Shown here piece by piece: positions 19,097 to 29,127 of a DNA stretch of 64,000 bases (its first letter is position 1; every line of letters begins with the position of its first letter). Source of the DNA: Paramoeba atlantica (taxonomy: Eukaryota > Discosea); contig CDRNVI010000027.1 of NCBI GenBank assembly GCA_977017575.1, forward strand, positions 62,001 through 126,000, read 5' to 3'. Made by a program: the position numbers and the translations under genes. Below the pieces are notes generated by a model that had not been told where the DNA came from, did not search any database, and was given only the letters and a program-made list of their open reading frames with translations.

Positions 19097-22000
19097 CTAA
19101 TTCAGGAGCAGAGGTGGATCCGGGTCATCTTCTGCCATCCGCGCCACCATCATACGAGCCTGAGCTCGCATTAAAGTGACATTCAAGTCACGGATGAGAT
19201 TTGCCGTCGCCGTTCCCCTGTCCATCGTCCCTTGGGACGTAGCAGAGCGCCACGCTCCAACCTTCTTAAGCACAGCGAGGGCGCTGTCGGACCACGAGCC
19301 ATAGGAGCCTACGACCATGGCCGCGAAGTCGTGCCCAGCAGTCTCGGCGTCCCGTCGCTGCACCTGCTTATGGCTTGTGGCATAGCTCTCGGCGAATGAT
19401 CCCGCCGTCACCCCGTTAGCGTTACGGACGAGGTCCGCGTATTTGGGTTGCTGAACGTGGGTAACGGCGAAATCAAGCACCAGAGACTTGCCTAAGCCAA
19501 TGCTGGGCAAAACGACATCACCAGGCCTCGTGGGCGCTCCAGCGGGACCGCGATTGCCAAGACTTACCTCCCGTTGGGGGGCGAGGTGCGCCTTACTGCA
19601 GAAATCGACAAATTGACACGCCAGCGCGTTGTGGCGCGTCATGATGCCATGTCCACACTTACAGGACACGGCATGGTCGCCTTTTGGTCCCAACGGTTGC
19701 TGACACCTCCCCATAGGACAGGGCCGCGTTCCGGGGTAAATGTCTGCTCCCAACCACCAGCGGGACAAGGCGCGAAACTCAGTAGGAGTGTAAGAGTATC
19801 CTCTCTCCTTGGAGGGAATAACGAATGCCCAACTCGCGGCCCCTCTCCCAGTTTGCGAAATCAAACGTGCGCGTGTGTTGAAGTCTGCTGCCTCATATGC
19901 TGAAGAAAATTCCCGGTCGCCTATCTCGCGACAAAGGTGTTTCTGTCGCGGGATAATCAGCTTTTCATTCATCCCGGCATCTAGGCTGTGATCATGGTGT
20001 GCATTGAGAGGTTTGGTTGATGCGTTATAATCTTTGTGGATTAGTGCCTCCTGTATTTTGCCGGTTGTCGAATCCACCAAAGTCTTTCCCGCCTGGCGGT
20101 TAACACGCTCCACTGCCTCGGAAAACCATTTCGCCTCGTACGGTGCCCAGTCATCTTGAGAACCCGCAAAGGCTGCTGAAGAGACATAAGCTGCAGATGA
20201 ATGTATAACGGAGGATCTTAGGCCAAAACCACCGTGTCTCTTGTCGCGTTGGATTTGTGCTCGTGCCGGGGCGTCTAGAGGACAGAGTATAAGCTCCGTA
20301 GCGCGGAGCACGGCGTTATCAAGCCTCTGACAGAGGTCTACCATGTATTTTGGTGGCGTTGTGCGGAGGGAGTAGACTAATTGGCAAAAGCCAGCGCAGT
20401 GGCGAATTAGCGTGAGGGCTACCTGTGGGTCTTCTAGTATGCCTATCGCCTTTAGAGTTGCTTCCGCAGGTTCGATCGCAAACTCACGTAGGTATTCAAT
20501 ACAGAACTCTTCTGACCCTACTGGGCTACCCAAAATGCTAAAGTTTCCTTCGTGATTTTTCATTCTGGCTGGGATGGTAGTGAATGAGTCCGTGCAACGC
20601 GAGGATACCGGATGAGATATTATCTCGCATTTACTCGCATTAAGATGGAGCCCCCACTGAGGTCCCGCACATGCTATAGCATCCAACGCCCTCCGTACGC
20701 TGTCGGATTTTCCGGCTAAAACACCGTCATCGAGATACCAAAGGTGCAAGAGGAGTCCGCTGGGCACTTCATTCTCGATCAGTTCAGTAATCTCTCGCAG
20801 AACCATGGAGAAAAGGAGGGGCCCTAAAGGGTCCCCCTGTTGAACTCCTTCGGTGGAGGCAACTGTTTGAGAACCATATGTGAGTGCGCTATCGGTGGCG
20901 TAGCACCAATTTATCCAAGGAGTCAACTCGGGGAAGTGCTTTTCTGATAGGGATATGAACGCCGCCCTGGAAACCGTATTGAATGCGTTACGAAGGTCCA
21001 CCTTGCATAAGACAAATTCTGGGTCATTCTTTGTGGACTCCACCACTTGGCGGCAGAGGTGGATAACCCTTTCGGATCCAGATGCCGTTGCCACACCATA
21101 TTGACGTCCTTGGAAAAGTGTGCTAGCTTTGGACTTTACAACAGAGCAGGCAGCCTTGCTGACCATGCGGCGCAACGTTTCCCCTGCTGCGATAGGTCTT
21201 ACATCATTTTGCCCTTTCTGCAATGCACACAATCGAGCCCCTGCGTAATATTTTTGTGCTTCAACTGGAGCCTTACCGGCGAGTAGGTGATTGGCAAGCT
21301 TTGTGAGACTCTCGAGGGGATGAACATCCGTGTCAGTTCCAGCGAATAATGCCGCTTGTATGTGTTCCGCTCGTAGCGCCATGGTTCCACCTGAGGAGCC
21401 CCTGTTAAAGCTTTGGATCGCCTTTCGTACATCATCCTCATTGACAGTCAAGGAAATGATTTCGTTGGAGGACGGTGCGCTTTGGCGTAGTGGACCGAAC
21501 AGCCGGCTCGGGTGCTTGTTGACTAGTTTGTTATATGTCTCCTCATTGTCGGGTGCCATTGGCGCCGAAGTGAGTGCAGCTATTCCTCGAGAAACTTCTC
21601 CTTGACGGACCAGTAGTTCGGAGCGAATCGCTTTCTTTTCCTCATCCAGTAGTGTACCTGCTCCGGATCCTTGCTTCCTCTTCTTCTGGTGTTCAAGTAC
21701 AGCTTCTTTTCACAGGGCTGAATATTCGTGTGCTTCCCAGCGATCCAGACATTTCCGCACGTGGGAGGCGTACGAGCTATTTCCCTTTCGTCCTCTTCTA
21801 TGCGGGGCTGGAAGGACACATTTCGGAAGCATCGCTAGTCGTGTCCATGCAGCGACGGTGTTCTCCCTCTCGGCTGTTGCGACGGTGGCTGTTAGGACCG
21901 TAGCCCACTGGCGTCGGCATCGGAAAGGAACGTCTTTGGACGTGGTCATAGGTGTTGTACAGACGGTTCTTAGGCTAGGGAAACATGGTGGGTCTATAGT

Positions 22001-23179
22001 GGGCGGTAAGCTAGATTCCTCTGGCGTCTCTGAAGGGTACGCGGGGTCAGGAAGATCTGTTGTTGGTGATGGCTGTGTGGGAGGTGGGTCCGCCCCGTAG
22101 CATTGAATTGAATGGGCTTCCTTCTTGGTCAACACAAAATGTTTGTTGCACACCGTGCAAAGAAATCTGCCTTCACGTGCCCACCACTCTAGCGGTATGC
22201 CTTCGGCGTGTCGGGAGGCCACATGATTATAAAAAGCCTGCCATTTGCCGCCGTGGGATTGTGCGGACCACGCACATCCGTCTGCCGGACAGTACCGACG
22301 TTCCGGGAGGGGCGGGTCCCCCGCAGAATGAAGAGGTGGCACGACAGCTTCCGTTGCAGGACCAGCTAGAGTCACAGCGCGGTGAGGGTCGCATAGTAGG
22401 GTCTCCTGAGTTGAGTCAGTCTCGCCGGTTGGGGATACAGGAATCAATAACTCAAAGCTAGGAGGATTGCTCAAGGTAACAGAGAACGAGGTGGGGGGAG
22501 CAGGTTGCGGTGAGACACAATTTCGTTTACGTGTGCAGAGGTTTAGCGTCACAGGGGGGTCATGACCTGGTGCGGCAACGTCCTTGGAACGAAGTGAAAG
22601 CAGACCACGCGTTTTCAATATAATGCTCCCGACCAGGCATGCGACTGTCCAAGTCACCGCGCATCCTAGGGCGAGGACGTTCCCTACAATAACGCTAGTG
22701 TACTTTAGTATGAAGAAGACGATCGTCACCAGTACGTATGCAAACTGTATGTATGTGATGGGAACTGTCAATAGGCGCCTCCACTGCGCCGTGCGGGCTG
22801 GGGCGTGTGCATGCTTACAGCACTGGTGTCTGCACGTCGACTTTACCTTGCAGCTGTGGTGGCACGGTTTCGTGGACAGATTTTCCTGCGTCGCGTGTGG
22901 CCGCGTGAATTCCGTACCAGTGTTGAGACCGCGCTTGCAACAACTGTGTTTGCATGTCAGTTTGTTTTTACATATGTGTTTGCAAGGATTAGTGGAATCT
23001 TCGCGAGGGAGATCAGAAATTTTTACCGGTGAATCCGTCGGAGAAGTTTTTGCGTCGTGGGGGTTTGGAAGCAAGGAATCCTTCAGGGGGCGGTTCTTAT
23101 GTCCGCGGCACAAAGGTAAGGGTGGAGTTTCAATGTGTTGGCCCGAGCGTATGGCTACAGAGCGAGTCAACGCGACCAT
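19097..23179 (-). pseudogene. LINE-B ORF with Cys/His motifs, two membrane segments, RT and RLE
   Basis: Starts MVALTRSVAIR. Residues 66-82 and 106-122 are two similar Cys/His motifs (CKHICKNKLTCKHSCCK; CHHSCKVKSTCRHQCCK). Residues ~144-165 and 167-188 are hydrophobic and look like two membrane helices. A C2H2 finger (297-324; CPADGC..HVASRH) and a CxxC..H..C finger (341-360) follow. Then RT motifs KVDLRNAFNTVSR, GVQQGDPLGPLLFS, LWYLDDGVLAG, the CPMGRC..GDHAVSCKCG knuckle and RLE TRPGDVVLP..LVLDFAVTH. Codon 490 (21710-21712) is TGA where the other LINE-B copies have a conserved Trp (LWKEA); otherwise the frame is open. The membrane segments and CCK motifs are absent from the other two long LINE-B copies. 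Confidence 0.85.
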
Positions 23180-23202
23180 TTGGAGAGGATTAGGAAATAA
23201 AT

Positions 23203-23235
23203 CAACAAGGTACAGAAACTGTATCTTTATCGTTA
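23203..23235 (-). other. Spliced-leader copy, 33 nt
   Basis: Identical over 33 nt to 45169-45201 and 63855-63887 (minus strand TAACGATAAAGAT..., ending ACAGTTTCTGTACCTTGTTG). It lies directly before the short 5' UTR of the LINE-B. Confidence 0.82.
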
Positions 23236-23237
23236 AA

Positions 23238-23340
23238 GACCCTGTTTTAGAACCCTGTTTTTTTTTTTACATTTGCCGTCTCAAGTATACATTGCGCCTT
23301 ATCACCTGTCGTGATCTCGTCTTCCGGAATATAGTTTTAT
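23238..23340 (+). other. Patchwork of short fragments from other loci
   Basis: 23267-23302 matches the end of the RNase H fragment (about 2754-2790). It is followed without a gap by 23302-23325, which matches a LINE-A interior near 18013-18036. The junction also has a T10 run. It looks like filler at a break upstream of the LINE-B insertion. Confidence 0.6.
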
Positions 23341-23396
23341 AAGATAATAACTTGGTACCGAATGAGTAAACAGTTGCGTGGGTGACTGCTTTTTTT

Positions 23397-23820
23397 AGAG
23401 TTTACGGAAAGAATTGCTTGAATAAAATATTTATTCTTTGACCGTGGCCCTACGGGGCACATATACATATATGTACCTGATTTTGCCCCCTCCGGGGGGA
23501 ACCATGTAATTATACTTTTAGCATACTATACTATACATTATTTTACTCTAGTGACTTATAACCTTTTTCCACTCGCAAAAGGAAAGTTGCCCCACCCGCC
23601 ATCCCCCAAACCACTCCCCGCCGGGGAACTACCCATTCGCAAGAGAGATAAAGTTTGAATATTGTTTTGTGGACGTCCATATATTTTTTGTTATCATTAT
23701 AGTCAGGATAGAAAAGTTGAAAGACATGTAGTTATTTAGTTTTATTTACTTGATGAATATTATTTACTTAGGACAATTCTTTATATATTTTGTACAAAGA
23801 TTTTATGATGAGCAATTCTT
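23397..23820 (+). mobile_element. DIRS-like solo terminal unit (fossil)
   Basis: Begins AGTTTACGGAAAGAATTG, like the DIRS-1 left repeat (AGTTTACGGAGAGAATTG). It then has CCCCACCCGCC ... ACCACTCCCCGC ... CATTCGCAAG and ends ATGATGAGCAATTCT, like the DIRS-1 right end (ATGATGCACAATTC). No coding part remains. It is best read as a diverged, older pair of end repeats left after the interior was lost. Confidence 0.55.
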
Positions 23821-23892
23821 TTTTTAAAAAAAAGATTGTAATAATAAAATCTTGTAATAATAACATCTTGTAATATGAGATGACCTGTTTTA

Positions 23893-24248
23893 TTGCATTG
23901 TCTTTCGCAGTTGCGAAGCCAGGAGAGCTCCGTTCAATTCTTGAAGAAGCAACTTGAAGTCCTCAAGAATATGACGGCGTTCGAATCCGTTTGCATCCGC
24001 GAGGCTATGGAGGAAATTTATAGTGCTCTTGTTCATGGCACCACCTGTCAAAAGCGGTAGGCATACGAATTGCTCGCGCGGAATTAAATTGGAGTCCACA
24101 TATGTTGCGACTTTTTTTTTTGAGCCTCTTGTAATAGGTGACTCGCTTTTTTTCCCAAGTGTGATTTCGCAAGTTCGTTGACTACTGTGAGATCGTAATA
24201 AACTTCGCCTGTCGCCCAGAACACAACTAAGTCAGGTCCACTGCGGTG
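23893..24248 (-). pseudogene. LINE-A C-terminal fragment (RLE)
   Basis: SGPDLVVFWATGEVYYDLT, VVNELAKSH, then KKVATYVDSNLIPREQF and LLTGGAMNKS..LLLQELNGALLASQLRK. A slip in an A10 tract (24112-24121) shifts the frame between KKASHLLQEAQ and VATYV. It carries only the last third of the protein. Confidence 0.75.
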
Positions 24249-24534
24249 ATCCCTGTCCTTTCGGGTGGAGCGCTACATAAGCATACAAAACGTCTATTAA
24301 CAGCTTTAGCAGATCGTTGCCTTATTTCACGGCAACATATATTAGAAGACTTTACCCTGTACCTCCAAGAACTGAACGGGAACATAGTTCTGTCGCAGAT
24401 GCAAAAATATTTAACTCCCGACAAGGAAGAACAATACACCATATAAGTTCAGACAGTGAACCAAAAGAGATGATCTCCCTCTCGTTTTTAATCAGACAGG
24501 AAAATGCATGTTTGTTCTGCTATTAAAGCTAGTT
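24249..24534 (+). pseudogene. LINE-A 3' end, same subfamily as 3113-5766
   Basis: Starts inside the ORF at IPVLSGGALHKHTKRLL, stops at 24446, and keeps the same 3' UTR to GCTAGTTT at 24534. It meets the previous fragment tail-facing, at exactly homologous protein positions (around the CLPVL block). Only a few bases differ from the two other copies of this subfamily. Confidence 0.8.
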
Positions 24535-24667
24535 TGCATGCATTTCGAGATGTTTAAGGGAAAATATTAACCCCTTAACTAACCTTCGTCTAATAGAAAA
24601 AAATTAGTCAATTGAAGCAATATAAGTTTACGATAAGAAATTTAGGAGACTTTACTTTGTTGATATG
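24535..24667 (+). other. Junction DNA with DIRS-like end scrap
   Basis: 24549-24580 repeats the AAGGGAAAATATTAACCCCTT block seen near 377-397. 24624-24667 (TAAGTTTACGATAAG...TTGATATGCA) is repeated with two mismatches at 25590-25635, either a long flanking duplication or copies of one element end. No gene. Confidence 0.5.
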
Positions 24668-25588
24668 CAAAAAAAAGACTCTTTTGACCTCTTCGTGATG
24701 CGAGCAATGCTAGGATTTTCGTTCAGTTTTGTTGCAAGTGTTTCGTGTTCGCTTTTCATTTGTTTCCTTAGTTGGGTGCGTGATGCTTGATTCTGACTCT
24801 TCATGAGGCTCTGACTCTTCTGAGTTCCCGTGCAACCTACCGGAGCGTTAGCGGGTTTTAAAAGCTCTTCGATAGATTTCCGCGAGGCCTCAAAAAAGTA
24901 TCGTTGCTTCACAACAGTCGAAATAATACCTAAACCTCCCAACTTACATGGCAAAGTGGCAAGTTTTAAGGAGTCACCATTCGCTCCGCACCATTTCATC
25001 ATGACAGATTGTACTTCTTTGTCGAACTCTTCTGCCAATGAAAAGGTTGCCACTGGTTTGTGCACTCTAAGGTGATAATCTTGACGCGGCACTGTGCATC
25101 GTTTTAGAATTTCTAATGACAAATTGCTCGGACCCATGATGCGCAACCTTCGAAACAGGCATTCGTGTTTTGACATTTTCTCGAGGAGCTTCTCTTCTAC
25201 TATTTTATCTCTGCCGATGTATCCCCCTAGAACTTTGATTGAATCCTCACACTTTTTAACTCCCAGCGTTCGTAGAGGTGAAGCGTCAAATTCTTGTGTC
25301 TTTGAAGACTTGAACCATTCGCACTTGTTGAAATTGATTTCTAGGTTCAAATCCTGAGTTGATTCTCGCAAATGGAGGAATGCTGTTTCTAGGGATGTCG
25401 TATTTGTTGAACACATTGTCACGTCGTCCTGATATGCTCTTATCTTGACCTCCGGGTAAAGACTGGCGACTTCCTTCAAAGGACCCTGCAGTAACGCACA
25501 AAAGTAGAGCGAGGATAAGGCGGACCCTTGTCTGACCCCACAAGAACTTTCAATCACGGAGTGTAACGAATTGTTTGCGAAGAAAAGT
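24668..25588 (-). pseudogene. LINE-A RT fragment, downstream part
   Basis: Encodes ILFFANNSLHSVIES, SCGVRQGSALSSLYF, box AYQDDVTMCS, GGYIGRDK, MGPSNLSLEIL and KLGGLGIIS. It ends at KRSKESFF, about where other copies start the pre-knuckle region. The upstream part of the same copy lies at 26012-26381, separated by 25589-26011. Confidence 0.75.
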
Positions 25589-26011
25589 ATAAGTTTACGA
25601 TAAGATATTTAGGAGACTTTATTTTGTTGATATGCAGATGGTGCCCCGAAAGGGGTCTAAACTGTTTTCAAATTCTACCCCGAAATGGGTCTAAACTATT
25701 TATCTATGTACCAGGGATAGATTGAGGTAATTATAAATATACTGTATATTAGTGACATTTCCTCCTATAAACAACAAAAACGTGGGTTGGTTCGCGACGT
25801 GGTGGGCATAAAGCTCGTTCGTAAGTTACAGGGAATGTTTGCTAGGTTAAAGTGCTCTATTTTGTGATACTTGTGATACTTAGTATATTTAATTGATTAC
25901 AAAGGAAAATGGGTATAGCGGGATAAATCTTCTATTTATACATGGGAAATATTGATTTCCTTGTTTACCTTATTTTACGAAGTTTATGGCAGAAGAAAGG
26001 GTCCGTTGATT
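25589..26011 (+). other. AT-rich insert splitting a LINE-A; possible DIRS-like end
   Basis: Starts TAAGTTTACGATAAGATATT, resembling DIRS-like left ends, and has the related blocks GCCCCGAAAGGGGTCTAAACTG and ACCCCGAAATGGGTCTAAAC, both self-complementary around the C/G runs. The rest is AT-rich with no ORF. Confidence 0.4.
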
Positions 26012-26381
26012 TCGAGATCTGAAGGCTTGCCGTATTCTAGGTGAAACATTCTCATGAAAGGTTTGAAGATCGAAGGCTGTTGTAGTAGGGCTTGAGCAAT
26101 TGCAGTACGATGCGGTGTGTTGTAGGCATTCTTAAAATCCACTGTGAGAATCGTGTAGCCGGCGTCGTGTTCGTCCAAAAGCTCATGAACTATTGATTCA
26201 CACGCATTCCGTTGAAGAATACCTCGCTGCACTGGCTGGAAAAATTTCTCCACTGTATTGCTGTGTCGCATTAAAAGAATCGTTCCGCAGATCTTGAGGA
26301 TAGTGTCTCCCATTGCCCATGGTCGTATCCCGTTTTGAGGTTTTGCTAACGCGATGATCCTGCAGCGAGTTAGGCGTTGAC
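26012..26381 (-). pseudogene. LINE-A RT fragment, upstream part
   Basis: RLTRCRIIALAKPQNGIRP, MGDTILKICGTILLMRH, VQRGILQRNACES, TVDFKNAYNTPHR, FHLEYGKPSDL. This is the finger region ending at the point where the 25588 fragment resumes. Its 5' edge abuts a spliced-leader remnant on the opposite strand. Confidence 0.75.
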
Positions 26382-26398
26382 GTTTCTGTACCTTGTTG
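26382..26398 (+). other. Spliced-leader remnant, 17 nt
   Basis: GTTTCTGTACCTTGTTG, joined directly to LINE-A DNA on its 5' side. An ATG follows 12 nt downstream at 26410. No LINE coding sequence follows. Confidence 0.72.
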
Positions 26399-26409
26399 CT
26401 ATTCTTACC

Positions 26410-26802
26410 ATGATCTTTTTAAATGCCACATCGTCGGAAGATTCGCGTTTTCGTCCGCGATTCAAGGCAATTGGTCGCCGAAGAGAAAAGGAATCGAGTG
26501 TGACGCGCGTCTGCAAAAACGTCGCGTGCTTGTTGAAAGTACGAAGTGATACTTTTCATCTGGAAGGTTTGTTGATGAGCACGGTTAACCCATTTACGCT
26601 CCGGCAAACTAGAAAGATGGAGAGTGTTGCGGAATACTTTCAACGGGCACGTGATGAGATTGTGTATTCTGGAGTGGCGGGAAGTGAGACTTCTTGTCTC
26701 GGAGGTTTGTTGATGAGCACGGATAGCCCCTTTACGCTCCGGCAAACTGAAGAGACAAGAGGCATCGCTCCTGCTGTTGCAGGGTGCACGTCTCTTGCGT
26801 GA
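26410..26802 (+). CDS. Small ORF (130 aa) behind a spliced leader; two-unit peptide repeat
   Basis: ATG 26410 is the first ATG after the SL remnant. The protein starts MIFLNATSSEDSRFRPRF, is basic, and has two copies of GLLMST..PFTLRQT (near residues 56-71 and 100-115). Related peptides (FLSSAK.PFLLRK) occur in the unit at 5748-6390. No RT, endonuclease or zinc motif is present. With the SL in front and an A9 run at about 27090, it looks like a retrocopy of a trans-spliced non-LINE mRNA. Function is unknown, and whether it is expressed cannot be told. Confidence 0.45.
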   Translation: MIFLNATSSEDSRFRPRFKAIGRRREKESSVTRVCKNVACLLKVRSDTFHLEGLLMSTVNPFTLRQTRKMESVAEYFQRARDEIVYSGVAGSETSCLGGLLMSTDSPFTLRQTEETRGIAPAVAGCTSLA

Positions 26803-27114
26803 CGCACGTCAACTCACCAATTGAACACAACACCGATACATGGCGTTGGACGAAGGTTTAGTCTTGATTACCGATCCGGAAATCTTTTGCTTGTTTTGCT
26901 TTTGCTTGTTTGTTCCTATCACTGGTTTTTACTACTTTGTGCCCTATAAATTCTGACGGCGTCTACTGAGTAACTCTGACTGTGTCTTCCCCCATATCAA
27001 CGAGGAAGGTCATTTATCTGCCATCGGATTCATTCATTCATTCCATTTCCTAAAAGTTTACGGAAAGAATTTACGGAAAGAAAAAGAGGTTTATAAAAAA
27101 AAAATTATGACTGT
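26803..27114 (+). other. Non-coding stretch ending in an A-run
   Basis: No gene is seen. AGTTTACGGAAAGAATTTACGGAAAGAA near 27053-27081 resembles DIRS-like ends in a short duplicated form. TTTATAAAAAAAAAATTATG near 27083-27102 may be the tail of the SL-headed retrocopy. Confidence 0.4.
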
Positions 27115-27350
27115 CTCCGAAATAACGCATTGATATTCTGCATACATGAATGTTCGAATACTCTCCCTCCTCCAGTCTTCTCTCACTTTGCTTCTTCTTT
27201 CGGATATTCGTCTTGTCTGGCTTAACAAACTTTGGCACCGCAATATGATCTATTTGGTTTTTATTTTCTCCATTCGGGTGACACCAGGTCCACGCTTCTT
27301 CTCCCCAACTATCGCAATCTGTATACTCCTTTATCGTCACCCACGCACAG
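27115..27350 (-). pseudogene. APE endonuclease fragment of a LINE
   Basis: Minus frame WTWCHPNGENKNQIDHIAV. The TW..P.G...NQIDHI pattern is the C-terminal active-site strand of APE-type LINE endonucleases (the final D-H pair is visible). The flanks carry no RT. It overlaps or abuts the start of the LINE-B tail on the other strand. Confidence 0.65.
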
Positions 27351-27765
27351 CAACTAAAGTATTTGGACTCAGTCCGCAATGCTAGCTGGGTGGCCCCGGG
27401 GTCTTTTGCCGAGCACTACGCACAGACCAAAGCGAGACAGCGACAGGAAGCAACCGAGGCCGGGTTTCTTTTCACAGCCATGGTTGTGGAATCATTTGGC
27501 TCCTGGAGTGAGAGTGCCTTAGCGCTCCTCCGCGACATCGGAACGCAACGAGCGAACGCGTCGAAAGAACTCATGTCTCGCAGCCAAGCACGAAATGAAC
27601 TCCTTACGGAGCTGAACGTTGCGTTAATGAGATCACAAGCCAGAATGATGGTTTCGCGTATCTGCGTGCCAGATCCAACGGATCCAATGGTAGCGACATA
27701 GGCCTATACATATACCTACGGACCCGCTTCTATCCTCTCTTGCATCCTCTGGTCCGGATGTTGGT
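27345..27765 (+). pseudogene. LINE-B 3' end (ORF to 27701)
   Basis: Begins at SVRNASW and carries PGSFAEHYAQTK, FLFTAMVVESFGSW, ALLRDIG, ELNVALMRSQARMMVSR, which is the post-RLE block of LINE-B. The stop is at 27701 and a short 3' UTR runs to the edge of the DIRS-1 tandem. Confidence 0.8.
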
Positions 27766-27999
27766 TGTGTCTCATAGTTTACGGAGAGAATTGGGCGAAT
27801 AAATTATTTACGTTATACCAGTTTATCTATTGTGTGATGGCCGAGGGGCATTGTACCTGTTGTAAGAATTCAACTGATTTGATATATACACCCCCCAGAT
27901 GTAACCCCATGTGTATACAGACGAATATGACGTTTGCTATGGTGATTATAAATTCAAGACTTTATTTCCTTTGTTAATTCGCGACAGTTAAAGTTTCTA

Positions 28000-29127
28000 A
28001 TGACCGTGGTTGACGATCCTTCAACGCGAGCTTTACGGTCGTCGCGTAGTTCTTCCCCTACTGCTGAGTCGCTCGTGCCTACCGAGCCGCTCACGCAGCA
28101 GGAATTAAGTCTCGTTTGTACGGTGGCCAGAGAGCGATTATTTGTGAAACCCTCGGTGCAGGTGCAGGCATCTTTCCGTCGCAAGGATGATCGTAATGGT
28201 GCTCGACAAACGTTGATGGGCAAGTTGCGCAAGGAAGGTCTTGACTTATGGGGGGTGTGGGAAGATAAGCCGTCTAAGGAGTACCCCTTTCCTCACCCGG
28301 ATTTAGACTATTTTGAGATTAACATTATTGAGGATCGCGAGGTGCCGTCATCAGTTGCTAATTCGCAAGTCCCTATTTCTGAGCCAGTGGGATCGTCTGG
28401 GGAACTGCCAAGTAGCGCCCAAGAAATGGCAGGGGGGAGACAGATTGAGGGACCCTCCTTGACGCTTCCGGAGGCCCCACAGGAGGGCAGGCCCAGGCTC
28501 CTTGACCCCAACGCATTGAACCCTTATGAACCGATAACCTTTGAACCGTGGATTAATGCGTTAGACGACGACGGATTCCGTACCAGAGATTTGATTCGCG
28601 AGCTGAGAGAGGCCCCGGAATTTGGTTTGCATGGTAACCGATTTTATTATGATCGGAGCTTCGTTAAGCAGCAGGAACGTGTGTTCAATTCGATTTTTTG
28701 CAAGTGGATTGTTTTTGCTCGGTTGATACCAAATTGGAACCAAGGGGTCTATCTCGAGATGGGACGCGGAATAATTCAAACCCTTCGGGATGCTTACTGG
28801 CGGGCGCGCCGAGTTGACGTTGATCTCGTCCACCAGAAAATGGAGAAAGATGTACGCCCAGAGGACAAATTTTATCATCATGTGAGCGATCAGTTAGTCG
28901 AACGACAAAAACTGTACGCCCGAGTCCAATCGTTTTCTACTTCAGGAACGCAAGTTTCACGCCCAAATCCAGTACCTTTTCGTCAGACCGGACCTCTTCA
29001 GCGACGAAATTTGTTGTGTTTCGGTTGCCGGTCACCAGAACATATCTGGCGCAATTGTCCCAAGCGCTTTAATCAGGATTTTCGCTCGCGGGTGGCTGGC
29101 CCTGCCGCAGGCAGCAAGAGTTTATGA
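28000..29127 (+). CDS. DIRS-1 Gag-like protein (fossil part)
   Basis: 375 residues with a C-terminal CCHC zinc knuckle (CFGCRSPEHIWRNC) and a conserved central block shared with the DIRS-2 Gag (YPFPHPDLDYFEI; IRELREAPEFGL). It would package the element RNA. The start overlaps the end of the left repeat, and its stop overlaps the next ORF by four bases. Confidence 0.8.
   Translation: MTVVDDPSTRALRSSRSSSPTAESLVPTEPLTQQELSLVCTVARERLFVKPSVQVQASFRRKDDRNGARQTLMGKLRKEGLDLWGVWEDKPSKEYPFPHPDLDYFEINIIEDREVPSSVANSQVPISEPVGSSGELPSSAQEMAGGRQIEGPSLTLPEAPQEGRPRLLDPNALNPYEPITFEPWINALDDDGFRTRDLIRELREAPEFGLHGNRFYYDRSFVKQQERVFNSIFCKWIVFARLIPNWNQGVYLEMGRGIIQTLRDAYWRARRVDVDLVHQKMEKDVRPEDKFYHHVSDQLVERQKLYARVQSFSTSGTQVSRPNPVPFRQTGPLQRRNLLCFGCRSPEHIWRNCPKRFNQDFRSRVAGPAAGSKSL

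Larger units (their letters stand above)
18985..23235 (-). mobile_element. LINE-B copy, full length with SL and poly(A) tail
   Basis: Bounded by a 33-nt spliced-leader copy at the 5' end (23203-23235) and a poly(T) on the plus strand (about 18987-19003), which is its poly(A) tail. Only 23 nt separate the SL from ATG 23179. The single ORF would be 1361 codons and is interrupted by one stop. No clear target-site duplication was found. Confidence 0.85.

Noticed and set aside
21710-21712. TGA read as Trp in a variant nuclear code
   Set aside because: Only one such codon was seen; other LINE ORFs here of over 1000 codons use TGG and avoid TGA.
24624-25635. 45-bp target-site duplication around a LINE-A fragment
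   Set aside because: The two copies have mismatches, the LINE fragment lacks proper ends on both sides, and the sequence resembles DIRS-like ends, so it is more likely a repeated element end.
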